From contig NZ_JAJUOS010000002.1 in the NCBI RefSeq assembly GCF_021378075.1, forward strand, positions 1-64,000: a stretch of DNA of 64,000 nt. Reading direction: 5' to 3'. Shown one piece after another: positions 35,248 through 43,992 of this stretch. The notes beneath the pieces were generated by a model that saw only the letters and a list, made by a program, of their open reading frames with translations, made no database searches and was not told where the DNA came from. The translations under genes and the position numbers were made by a program. The stretch comes from Rhodobacter flavimaris. Lineage in GTDB: Bacteria > Pseudomonadota > Alphaproteobacteria > Rhodobacterales > Rhodobacteraceae. Position 1 is the stretch's first letter, and every line of letters starts with the position of its first letter.

Positions 35248-36876
35248 TCAAACTTCCACACCAAGGTCGCGATTTCCGACACCACCAACTGGCTTCCAAA
35301 TGTAGCGTTTATGAGGCTGTCGAGGCGGGTCCGGGACGAGGCCCATGACGGTCCGGGCCAGGACCCACCAAGCGTAGACCGGCCCCATGGCAGCGGCGAG
35401 AACCGCATATTTTGCGAGGCGAGCCCCCTGCTCTGGAAGCAACCGCTGTATGGCTGAAGTGAACTGATCTGACGTAATACGCCGCCGCATGTAGGCCGCG
35501 AAGAATGGCCAGATTTGCGCAAGCAAGCTCATGGCCACCCCCTGCCCAACTGCTCCGGCCATTTCGGAAAACGAAATACTGGGCAGATCCTCCAACAAGG
35601 AGTCAAAGTTTTCCTGCGTCACCTCGCGGAGGTCCGCGTTGGATATGTTAGCAGCCTGCACAAATTCCAAACCGTCAAATTCCTGGCCGACTTCAGAGGT
35701 GACGATGATCGGGTAGTCTGGATAGCGCCTCAATGTCTCTTCGATGTAACCAATGTCAGATGCCGCCTTGATCTGAACTTCGAGCAAATCACCGGTATCG
35801 TGGTTGGTGAACACAATGTCGGTTCCAGGATGGTTGAAATCATCATGAAGGCTTGCGGTCTGGCGCTCCTGATCCCAGCCCATGCCCTCCCAAGGCACGC
35901 TTTTCTCGACCATAAGTTCGAACATCCGCCCCCGCACCAGGTTTTCCATGCCCTGCAATGCCGCTGCGTCGATGCCACCCAGAGCATCCGTGAACTTCTC
36001 GCGAAACGCATCCGCGATCGCCTGATCGTTCAGCCCCTGCATCGCCTGGTTGGTGTCTCGGATTGCCTGCATGAAGGTTTGCCCTAATGGACCGCTCAGT
36101 TGCTCAATGCGGCCATACAGCATGTAAGCAAAGGCGACAGGGACAAAGATGTCGCCACGCATCTGCCGCGGAGCATAGACACCTTCCCCTGAGAGCCATC
36201 CCCATAGCCGTTTCACAGTCTCTTTGTAATTCGCAAGGGTGAACCCGTGACGAACAATATCGTACTGGTACTTCACGAGTTCCTTGGTGCGTTCGATCAC
36301 ACGCTTGTAAAGACGTCTTGGGATCAGAAATGACCCGTGCTCATGAGCTTCCTCGAACCCGATCCAAAAGATCACACCGATCAAGCTAGTGGCAAACAAC
36401 TCAGCAAGCGCTGTGGCAGGCAAAAATCCGACGAGCGCAAACAAAGAAAAGAAAAAGCCCAACACATGCCGAAATCCTTCAAGTATTGTGAGGGCAATGG
36501 CGGCCCCAAGCCCGAAATACTTCGCGACGTCAGAGGTGCCATCAATCTTGAGGCCAACACGACGGCCGATTTGAATAGCCATGTAGATTTCGAGCGCAAT
36601 TGCCACGAGAACCCCGACGCCCAACCTACCCGGAAGCCCCGCAATCACAGCATTAGCCACGGCAACCTGACAGATCAGGCGCGAAATCTGCCGGTCATCA
36701 CCGGGATAGCTCTCATCCCAGAGCCGAGCGACGGGCTCAAATACATAACGCGCAAGCTTCTTGCTCTCGAACAAGGCGCTCACGCGGCCCCAATTCCTGT
36801 CGAGCCAAGCCGCCGCATCCTCAAATGGTACGCGCAGCGCTCTTCGATCGAACAGGTCTCTGAGAGCCTTAATCAT
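35248..36876 (-). CDS. Membrane protein with a PD-(D/E)XK-like nuclease core
   Basis: A 542-residue protein. Hydrophobic segments occur at about residues 68-105, 118-175 and again near 425-445 and 480-505. Between them a soluble part at about 300-400 reads like a PD-(D/E)XK core: Glu320 (MFELMVEKS), Asp353 (HPGTDIVFTNHD) and Gln368-x-Lys370 (LLEVQIKAAS). The nuclease motif inside a membrane-anchored protein is unusual for a restriction factor and could be a membrane-localised effector. It is the last gene of the long leftward unit after brxL, 86 bases beyond the Hsp70-like gene. No named family recognised. Confidence 0.6.
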   Translation of the reverse strand: MIKALRDLFDRRALRVPFEDAAAWLDRNWGRVSALFESKKLARYVFEPVARLWDESYPGDDRQISRLICQVAVANAVIAGLPGRLGVGVLVAIALEIYMAIQIGRRVGLKIDGTSDVAKYFGLGAAIALTILEGFRHVLGFFFSLFALVGFLPATALAELFATSLIGVIFWIGFEEAHEHGSFLIPRRLYKRVIERTKELVKYQYDIVRHGFTLANYKETVKRLWGWLSGEGVYAPRQMRGDIFVPVAFAYMLYGRIEQLSGPLGQTFMQAIRDTNQAMQGLNDQAIADAFREKFTDALGGIDAAALQGMENLVRGRMFELMVEKSVPWEGMGWDQERQTASLHDDFNHPGTDIVFTNHDTGDLLEVQIKAASDIGYIEETLRRYPDYPIIVTSEVGQEFDGLEFVQAANISNADLREVTQENFDSLLEDLPSISFSEMAGAVGQGVAMSLLAQIWPFFAAYMRRRITSDQFTSAIQRLLPEQGARLAKYAVLAAAMGPVYAWWVLARTVMGLVPDPPRQPHKRYIWKPVGGVGNRDLGVEV

Positions 36877-36962
36877 GCAGCTTCAGCACTCCCAGAAAAC
36901 ACTTCAAAAAACGTCGGCGTTAGCAGCCAATAATGAGGAGAGCACCGCCTTGCTCACAACGA

Positions 36963-38732
36963 TCACATCTGCTCCGGACCAATGAAACGTGCCTCAATGT
37001 CAAGGCTCCTGGATGGATCTTCGTAGGACCTGATCTGACCAGGTGTGAGCCAATCAGGCATGTCATAGATGGACCAGGACAGACCTAAAGCGACTAGCAA
37101 TCGACCATTGTTGCGCCCTTGAGACACGGAAACATCGATGCTTCCATGTTGCTCCAAGTCGAGCGGCTCTTCATGAAACTTCGTTCGGAAGATCGAGTTT
37201 TCTAGGCTCTTCTCGGTCCATGAGAACATATCTTTGTATGCTCCGTTATGGCGCCCACCCCCAATGCGGAACAAGGGCATCTCACCGCCCCAAACCTCGG
37301 AATTTGGGCCTGTGCGATGGCGCGCGTCCTTAATTGGCTCCGCCACAAAACTCCCCATCGCTTTGGTAATCCAATCCGGATCCACGCCCTGCCCGAGAGC
37401 GACATCCACCACCTCGGAGCCAAAACTCTGGACCCGCGCACCATAGATACTGATGACAGAACTCCCGTCATCTCGTGCGTAGAAACCAAAGCAAACACAG
37501 TCGCATGTCAGGCCGCCAAAATCGCAAAGAATATACTTTCCATTCTTGCGCCTACTGGAATTGAAGAAGCCAACGACAGCACCGATAAACTCAGGAACAA
37601 CTCGTGTTTCATGAGTTCGCTTCCCTTTGGCGGCGACGCTAAGAGCCTGCAGGACATTCTTGTCGGAGATTCCTGTGTCAGACAGAGCCAGATCGATCGC
37701 GGCCTGACAACAAATCCTGAACCTGTGTCCCGCCGAATTGTCGTCTACCCGCTCAGCTGGAAACCCAAAATTCGCAGACACTTCAAGCGCGCTGTTCTTT
37801 AGGGTCTTGGGAAGCCTTCGGATCAACCAACCCATCGTCTGTCGAAGCATCAAGGCCATATAAGCCGTGACATGAATCTCTGCCTCGGACGCGGCCTTAG
37901 ATTGCGGATCATCGGCGTGAGTTCTCAAGAATGAGACCTTCAACGCGTCAAGACACGAACCTCCGTCCGAACCTATCAGGGCGTACGACTTGTCTGCCCG
38001 CTGCCAGAGCTCGGTCTTCCAATAATATGGATGTTTATCGGCGCGGAGCGCGGTCGGTGCTGGAACGGCAAATGCCGCGAGTGACGGATTATATGGAAAG
38101 CGAACCACAACCTTCGACGACGTGGACCCAAGGTCAAAGCCGATAGAGATAATTTCCTCACTACTGCCGAGGGGAACCGTGCGAGTAATCCACTCTACGG
38201 CGCTCGCTTCTCTTCGTTCCATCTCTTTGGATGCCGCAGCCCAAGGACCGGATTTCTGGCTCTTGCTCGAAAAATCATGGGTTGATGCTATGCGCTCAAG
38301 GAGGTCACGCGTTGTTCGCGCAACAGGAATATGAGGACGAGACACAGAAGCCGCGACCGTCCCGGCCTCAAACGCCCTCGCACTTGATAATTTATGAGAT
38401 TGGGCAGCCCTCTCGGACATCTTCGGCGATGATTTCGCCTTTGAAGCCCCCTTGGAATTTGACTTGGCGCCGCTTGGTCGTGGCGCACCCTTCGAACGTT
38501 GCTTACCCTTGCTTGGCTGGGGCAGCGGCTCGGACGAGGCAGATGGTTTCTCCTGCGCGTGCCGTGCCAAGTCTGCATAGCGCGCAGCCCGATTGGGTTG
38601 ATCAGGCGCGTCCGACTTGGGACCCCCACCTGTGAAACCACCAAACACCGAGCCCAACTTTCGAAGGAGTGTGCTCAGAGGTCCGCCGCGCGTCCCGGGA
38701 TCTTTTCCAGTCTTTTCAGGACCGTCTTTCAT
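36963..38732 (-). CDS. Hsp70/actin-like ATPase
   Basis: A 589-residue protein. Residues about 1-180 are low-complexity, rich in Lys, Ser, Pro and Ala, and basic. From about residue 193 an actin/Hsp70 ATPase fold begins: IISIGFDLGSTSSKVVV (phosphate 1, Asp200 and Lys207), VVPEFIGAVVGFF (connect region) and YILCDFGGLTCDCVCFGF (phosphate 2). No substrate-binding C-terminal domain of canonical DnaK is present, so it is not a housekeeping chaperone. Start and stop overlap the SNF2 gene by 4 bases, so the two are translationally coupled. An Hsp70-like ATPase next to a SNF2-type helicase has been noted in predicted conflict systems; its role is unknown. Confidence 0.78.
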   Translation of the reverse strand: MKDGPEKTGKDPGTRGGPLSTLLRKLGSVFGGFTGGGPKSDAPDQPNRAARYADLARHAQEKPSASSEPLPQPSKGKQRSKGAPRPSGAKSNSKGASKAKSSPKMSERAAQSHKLSSARAFEAGTVAASVSRPHIPVARTTRDLLERIASTHDFSSKSQKSGPWAAASKEMERREASAVEWITRTVPLGSSEEIISIGFDLGSTSSKVVVRFPYNPSLAAFAVPAPTALRADKHPYYWKTELWQRADKSYALIGSDGGSCLDALKVSFLRTHADDPQSKAASEAEIHVTAYMALMLRQTMGWLIRRLPKTLKNSALEVSANFGFPAERVDDNSAGHRFRICCQAAIDLALSDTGISDKNVLQALSVAAKGKRTHETRVVPEFIGAVVGFFNSSRRKNGKYILCDFGGLTCDCVCFGFYARDDGSSVISIYGARVQSFGSEVVDVALGQGVDPDWITKAMGSFVAEPIKDARHRTGPNSEVWGGEMPLFRIGGGRHNGAYKDMFSWTEKSLENSIFRTKFHEEPLDLEQHGSIDVSVSQGRNNGRLLVALGLSWSIYDMPDWLTPGQIRSYEDPSRSLDIEARFIGPEQM

Positions 38733-41700
38733 TCTGCCTCCACCTTCAAGAGAAAGGCAGCCATTTGCCGACTTGAGGGATGTGTAACGGATTGGGCCTC
38801 AATCTTTCTTCTGCGCATCTCGACTCCCTCTTCGAAGCGACTGAGACGTGCACGGTTTGCCGCCTCCAACTGCTTAACGCTGGAGCTAATTACCCTTTCC
38901 AGATTCGCTCGCTGGCGCTCTGCATGCGCTTCGAGAGATGCAAGTTGAATGGCAACCCGGTCGCCGAGCTCGACCTCGCGACGTTCACTGGCCCCTGCGA
39001 AGCGCTGCGCCAACGACGGTTCAAGGACCATCTCGATGCGATCGGCAGCCAAGCCTAGGTCTGCCTCTTCCAACGCCGTAGGCCAGTGCCCGGCATGGGC
39101 CAGACATGCTGTGACGACTTGATCCGCCAAGGTCTCCGGCAGGAGTTCCCCCGAACGCAAATTGGCAACGGCACAGCCTATGACGGTGGATGTCGCGCCC
39201 TTTCCAAACTCCCATTCTTCGATCGCCCCAACATACATGCCAGGCTCAAGACCACGCGCCTGAGCGTTTGCAATACGAATGGCGGTCGCCATAGGCTTCA
39301 ATGCATCGCGTTCGGTCAATAGACGTGACAAGAAACGGATCAATGGATGCGTTGGACCTAGCCTTGGATGCTTTAAACGCGAAGCCGCCTTGCCGACTTT
39401 GAATGTCGTAGCTCCACCTCTTCGGCCGACAGGTCCACTATTAAGCCTGTTATCTGCGCACCAGTTCTCGAACTCAAATCGACAGTCATCTGAGAGGCGA
39501 ACTGAAACGAGCCCATCTGCGACTTGCCAATGAACGTCTGAACTTGGGAAAAGAAAACGTAAGGCGCCCTCTAGGTAATCAACGATGTCTTTCTCGGTGA
39601 CCCAGTTGCCTTCACTGCGGGATTCATTGATCGACCGAACAATATAATCGCCATGCGCAAAGAGCGCCGCGGCTTCCAATTCAAGCGCTTCCTCTTCCGA
39701 GCGGCGATTTGCGATCGCTTGCTCGGTCTGTGCTAGCCTTCTCTCTTCATCCTCAGGCGACAGCTTCCCAGAGAGCAGCTCTTTCGTGAGCTCGGAAATT
39801 TCCTGCCCCAGGATCTCCTCAAAGCCACCCAGAGCACGCTTGCACAGGCCAAGTCGCTCATGCAGTCGGTGGTAAATCCGTTCATCGACCGTATCCGAAT
39901 GCATTAGGTTTAGGACGGAAATGCTCGGGGCTTCCTGACCCAATCGATCAATACGACCGATCCGTTGCTCCACTCGCATGGGGTTCCAGGGCAGATCGTA
40001 GTTGACGACGGTGCGCGCGAACTGGAGATCGATACCTTCCGATCCAACTTCCGAGGTCAGAAGCACAGAAATCTTTGGATCATCGCGAAACTGGTTGACC
40101 ACGGCCGATCTGTCTATCGTTTCTCCACGCAGCGTGAGTGAGACGATCCCGAGCGCATCGAGCCTTTGCCTCAGGTACGAGAGCGTTCCCCGGAATGTGG
40201 AGAAGACGACAAACTTCTCAAGCGGCTCATCTGCCCGGCGATCCTGCACGACCCGGATGAACTCAGCAAATTTCGTGTCCTGCCGCGCCATTTCATCGGA
40301 ACTGGGCAGTTTCCGTAGCACCTCATAAAGCACTGCCATCAACGGCTTTGCCTCATTCTCGGCACTACTGACACCAGTTTCATCTATCTCCTGATCTTCG
40401 TCTTCATCGAGATCAGAGAGAACACGCATGTGCCAGTGCATCAGTGCTGCCGGCATCGAAGAAGCCAGCATCCGCTGCGGCATGACGGTCAGAAATCCAG
40501 TTGGAAGCCCTCTCTCCAATGCATAGCGAAGAATAGCGCTCGTGATTGTATCGTAGGCCGATCGCTCGTCCGGCGTCATTCGCGCTTTATAGGCGACAAC
40601 ATCACGTTGCACCCGAAGCTCCTGAACATCGCGTCGTCGAGTGCGGCTGATAACATTTGAAAGGAGATTTACGCGTTCAAGTCGCTTTGCAATCTCAGCC
40701 CGCTCGGTGGGATCAAGTACAGATCTTACCTTCAGATCTCCCACTAACAGCCTAAGCGCCTTTGCATTTCTCAGAATCGGAGAGCGTGAAGCAGCCAGAA
40801 CCAACTGGAAAACGTCTTCAACGGGTTGCCCCGACAGAACGGCTTCGCGTGCGGCAACGAGAGGTTGGTTCGCGTGAATGATCTGCTCGAGCGCATACTC
40901 ATCCCTGAAGGTAAGCTCGTCGAGCAAGCGAAGTAGGCTGAGCAGGTCGCGATTATGGAGATTGATTGGGGTCGCTGAAAGCATTGCCACGTGCTCGGAC
41001 ACGCCACAAAGAAGTTGCCCCAATTTATTGGTCGCCGTGCCGGGATTGCGCATGTGATGCGCTTCATCAATCACGAGAAGATCGATTAAGCGCTCCAGGC
41101 CTTCTGAGTCCTCAAGGAGCTTTGCAAGAACATCAACCGGCCGCCCGTTGCGAGAAGTTTTCTGGCGCGGCCGGATTGACTGCATGCCGCAAATAACGGC
41201 GAAGCCTGCCCGCTGTGAGTGCGTACTGCTCAGGACTTCGAGCAACCCCTCTGCATTACATATTCGTGCTTCAACGCCAAACTTTGACTTCAACTCTTCG
41301 CGCCACTTTTCGCAAAGAACCTTTGGGCAAACCACGACAAAGCGATTGTATTTGTACCTTGCCGCGAGTTCCCCCCAGACCAGCCCCGCTTCAATCGTCT
41401 TACCGAGGCCGACCTCGTCTGCAATCAAGAGGTTGCCCGTGGGAGAGTCTAATATCTTGACCACCGGCTTGAACTGGTGCGCGTAGAAATCTGTATCAGA
41501 GCTTTCCATCGAGTAGAGAACATCAGCCAAACTTCCGGATAGCCGCACATGAGAGAACTGCCGTCGCAAATCATCTGGCGCCGGCAAATGCCCGCCTCGC
41601 ACCAATTCAGCAGGTGTCTCTGGGACAACAGGGACAAACTCGAGTTGCGAAGCGGGGTAGCGACGCACCCCAGTTGACAGCCGCACAGAAACCAGAGGCT

Positions 41701-41794
41701 TGCCCGGCGCGTGCTCCGCAACCAGGGTCACGATCCCGGACTCTGCCGGGTTATTTCGCGATCTAACGTAATCACCAACTGCAAACTCGGCCAT
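38729..41794 (-). CDS. SNF2/HepA-like helicase
   Basis: A 1021-residue protein. The N-terminal FAVGDYVRSRNNPAESGIVT is a small KOW/SH3-like barrel. The SF2 helicase core follows: LLIADEVGLGKTIEAGLVWG (Walker A, about residue 122-140), VIDEAHHMRNPGT (DEAH), SATPINLHNRD, LTSEVGSEGIDLQFARTVVN and RVEQRIGRIDRLGQ (motif VI). The C-terminal part is a long coiled-coil-like region. It resembles RapA/HepA and defence-associated SNF2 enzymes such as DISARM DrmD, but no other DISARM gene is present. It begins 111 bases downstream of brxL on the same strand and overlaps the Hsp70-like gene by 4 bases. It likely translocates on double-stranded DNA. Confidence 0.86.
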   Translation of the reverse strand: MAEFAVGDYVRSRNNPAESGIVTLVAEHAPGKPLVSVRLSTGVRRYPASQLEFVPVVPETPAELVRGGHLPAPDDLRRQFSHVRLSGSLADVLYSMESSDTDFYAHQFKPVVKILDSPTGNLLIADEVGLGKTIEAGLVWGELAARYKYNRFVVVCPKVLCEKWREELKSKFGVEARICNAEGLLEVLSSTHSQRAGFAVICGMQSIRPRQKTSRNGRPVDVLAKLLEDSEGLERLIDLLVIDEAHHMRNPGTATNKLGQLLCGVSEHVAMLSATPINLHNRDLLSLLRLLDELTFRDEYALEQIIHANQPLVAAREAVLSGQPVEDVFQLVLAASRSPILRNAKALRLLVGDLKVRSVLDPTERAEIAKRLERVNLLSNVISRTRRRDVQELRVQRDVVAYKARMTPDERSAYDTITSAILRYALERGLPTGFLTVMPQRMLASSMPAALMHWHMRVLSDLDEDEDQEIDETGVSSAENEAKPLMAVLYEVLRKLPSSDEMARQDTKFAEFIRVVQDRRADEPLEKFVVFSTFRGTLSYLRQRLDALGIVSLTLRGETIDRSAVVNQFRDDPKISVLLTSEVGSEGIDLQFARTVVNYDLPWNPMRVEQRIGRIDRLGQEAPSISVLNLMHSDTVDERIYHRLHERLGLCKRALGGFEEILGQEISELTKELLSGKLSPEDEERRLAQTEQAIANRRSEEEALELEAAALFAHGDYIVRSINESRSEGNWVTEKDIVDYLEGALRFLFPSSDVHWQVADGLVSVRLSDDCRFEFENWCADNRLNSGPVGRRGGATTFKVGKAASRLKHPRLGPTHPLIRFLSRLLTERDALKPMATAIRIANAQARGLEPGMYVGAIEEWEFGKGATSTVIGCAVANLRSGELLPETLADQVVTACLAHAGHWPTALEEADLGLAADRIEMVLEPSLAQRFAGASERREVELGDRVAIQLASLEAHAERQRANLERVISSSVKQLEAANRARLSRFEEGVEMRRRKIEAQSVTHPSSRQMAAFLLKVEAE

Positions 41795-41905
41795 GCACCG
41801 CCCTTGATTGATAATTGAAATACCCTCTCGAGAATTATGCGCAACAGGAAGATCTAGATAAATAGCCGACCGAACCCTAATCCCTAACGCGCCCTAAAAA
41901 ACCTC

Positions 41906-43981
41906 TCAAGCACGCACGTACGTCACATAGAAGCCTTTGATCATTCTGTACTCTTGCAGACGATCCCCCAATGAAAACCCATCCCGACGAATGGGTGCCT
42001 GATAAATATCGAGCCCGCGATCGAGTACAATTTTCCAGCCCGTATCCGCAACAATTGTGCGTGCATGACCTGTGCCGGTGCCATCAAACTTCCAAGAAAA
42101 CTCTACACCGCTTCCGGTGCAAGCTTCGACAATACTGTCGAGTAATTCGCGCTGCTTCGTGATGTTCCCATCATCCGGCCCGGTCGTAAGATGAATGGCG
42201 ACCTGATCCTCTGGTGCCTTACGCCGAATGACCATCTCCACAAATTCCATCATATTCCGAATCTGATAGAAATAGCGGATGTAGGGATCCGTCACGTCAA
42301 TACGAGTGGCTCCTTCGATATACGGACCGAAAAGCCCATCATATGTCAGCCCCCTGCGGTTCTCTGCATAGTCATGGTGGCCCTCCAACGCGCGCGACGG
42401 TTCTGGCGCCTTGCCTTTCGCCGTCCCGTCAGCAGTATCCTCATCTATCTCAATCAGCGGCTCATCGTCTGTCATGTCCGCGCTGCTTTCCGCCAGATTC
42501 TCAACGCGGCGCTTTTTGTGGTAATACTGTGGGAACTCTTCCTCTTCGACGGTCGTAATCCGTCGCTTCTCGCCGCTTGAGCCTACATAGTAAAAGTCAA
42601 CATCGGGATAGGTGCTGTCGATGCGGAAGAGCTGATCCTTGACCCGTTTTCGGCTCTCAAGGGCAAGACGCAAAAGCTCTTCCATTTCGGTCTCGGTTTC
42701 GCTGCCATCCGGAAAGATCACTTTCAGCAATCCCGACATAGTCTTGTAAATTGCGTCACGATCTCGCGTCGAAATTTTCTCGCTAATCCGGAAGAAGCGT
42801 TCGGGACGATTGGAAAAGTCCTCCTGCCGCAGATGGCGCAATATTTCTGCCAGATAATCTACAATGAAGCCGTAACCCGAGGTGAACATCTCGCCGCGGA
42901 TGACATCCACTTCCCAGCCAGGCAGGTATGCATGTAGACGATCAATGAAGGCTGAGTCATGAAACTGGGTAGGTAGCGCCTCGAACAGGTCACTATTCTT
43001 GAGCATGAATGGAACGTTGTGATCGGTATTACCAACGAATGCAAAGCTGGCCTCTGCACCCATTGGGTTCACGCCACGTGAGAAGCTCTTGTTCGCCATG
43101 TAGTTTTTCATGATGTCGACGAGGGCCTTGTTCGCCGTTTTCTCGCGCCCGGCAAATTCATCGAAGGCGACGACATCCCAATACCCCACCAAGCCAATTC
43201 GGCCGTTGGAATTGTTGACGAACAGCTTGGGGATGGTGACCTCTCCGCCTGAAATCAGCTGACCATGCGGCGAAAACTCTGAATAGATATGGGACTTACC
43301 GGTCCCCTTGGGACCAAGCTCGATAATGTTATAGTTGCGCTCGACAAATGGGATAAGTCGCATGAGCTGCAGTAGCTTGCTGCGCCGCCCGAAAGCCGCC
43401 GGATCAAAACCGATCGACTGCATGAGCAGATCAATCCATTCGTCCGTTGTGAATTTCGAGCGCGCTTCTTTATATCCCTCATAGTCGACGCGCGCGATTT
43501 GGATGGGTTTGATCGTCTCGAGGATCCAAGGCGATAGGCGATTGTCTTCTGAGAACTCATATTGGACATCTGCGATACACCACACTCCGGTCACTAGAAG
43601 CTTGGGATGTGCCTTGACCGTACCGCTGTCGACGGCAACCTTCTTGATCCCAAGGTTGTCGAAAGTTGCCTCGTAGCTATCCGTCTTTTCGTTCAGAGCG
43701 ACGCTGACCTGATCGATGACCCTGTAGCGACCTTTTTCCTTGATTGAGGATTGGATGAGCCCCGCCTCGCTGCGGTGCACGTAGTGCTTGCGTAAGATCT
43801 CCTTGACGGTCTCAATCCCACTTTCAATGGAAGCCTCATCGTCAGTCGCACAATATTGGCCCAGAAGGTACTCAAGCACATAAGTGGGAACAATCGCATT
43901 GCCCTTGACCGCCTTCACCAAGTCCTTCCGAACCACAAAACCCGCAAAATGCTCATTGATCTTGGCGTCTAGGTTGCTCAT
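41906..43981 (-). CDS. brxL: BREX protein BrxL
   Basis: About 691 residues from the ATG at 43981, which has GAGGAG 7 bases upstream; a longer TTG start at 43996 would overlap that site. BrxL is an AAA+ protein of BREX that was once called Lon-like and is reported to form DNA-binding rings. Seen here: IIELGPKGTGKSHIYSEF (Walker A, about residue 223-230), DVVAFDEFAG (Walker B) and FAFVGNTDHN (sensor). The C-terminal 130 residues after an acidic linker (TYDGLFGPYIEGATRIDVTD, then IRYFYQIRNMMEFVEMVI) resemble the MITD1-type C-terminal domain reported in this group. It follows pglZ by 11 bases and is the last classic BREX gene. Confidence 0.93.
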   Translation of the reverse strand: MSNLDAKINEHFAGFVVRKDLVKAVKGNAIVPTYVLEYLLGQYCATDDEASIESGIETVKEILRKHYVHRSEAGLIQSSIKEKGRYRVIDQVSVALNEKTDSYEATFDNLGIKKVAVDSGTVKAHPKLLVTGVWCIADVQYEFSEDNRLSPWILETIKPIQIARVDYEGYKEARSKFTTDEWIDLLMQSIGFDPAAFGRRSKLLQLMRLIPFVERNYNIIELGPKGTGKSHIYSEFSPHGQLISGGEVTIPKLFVNNSNGRIGLVGYWDVVAFDEFAGREKTANKALVDIMKNYMANKSFSRGVNPMGAEASFAFVGNTDHNVPFMLKNSDLFEALPTQFHDSAFIDRLHAYLPGWEVDVIRGEMFTSGYGFIVDYLAEILRHLRQEDFSNRPERFFRISEKISTRDRDAIYKTMSGLLKVIFPDGSETETEMEELLRLALESRKRVKDQLFRIDSTYPDVDFYYVGSSGEKRRITTVEEEEFPQYYHKKRRVENLAESSADMTDDEPLIEIDEDTADGTAKGKAPEPSRALEGHHDYAENRRGLTYDGLFGPYIEGATRIDVTDPYIRYFYQIRNMMEFVEMVIRRKAPEDQVAIHLTTGPDDGNITKQRELLDSIVEACTGSGVEFSWKFDGTGTGHARTIVADTGWKIVLDRGLDIYQAPIRRDGFSLGDRLQEYRMIKGFYVTYVRA

Positions 43982-43992
43982 AGGCAGGCTCC

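Noticed and set aside
38729..41794. DISARM system, because of the DrmD-like SNF2 helicase
   Set aside because: No DrmA, DrmB, DrmC or DISARM methyltransferase genes are present; the methyltransferases are PglX type.
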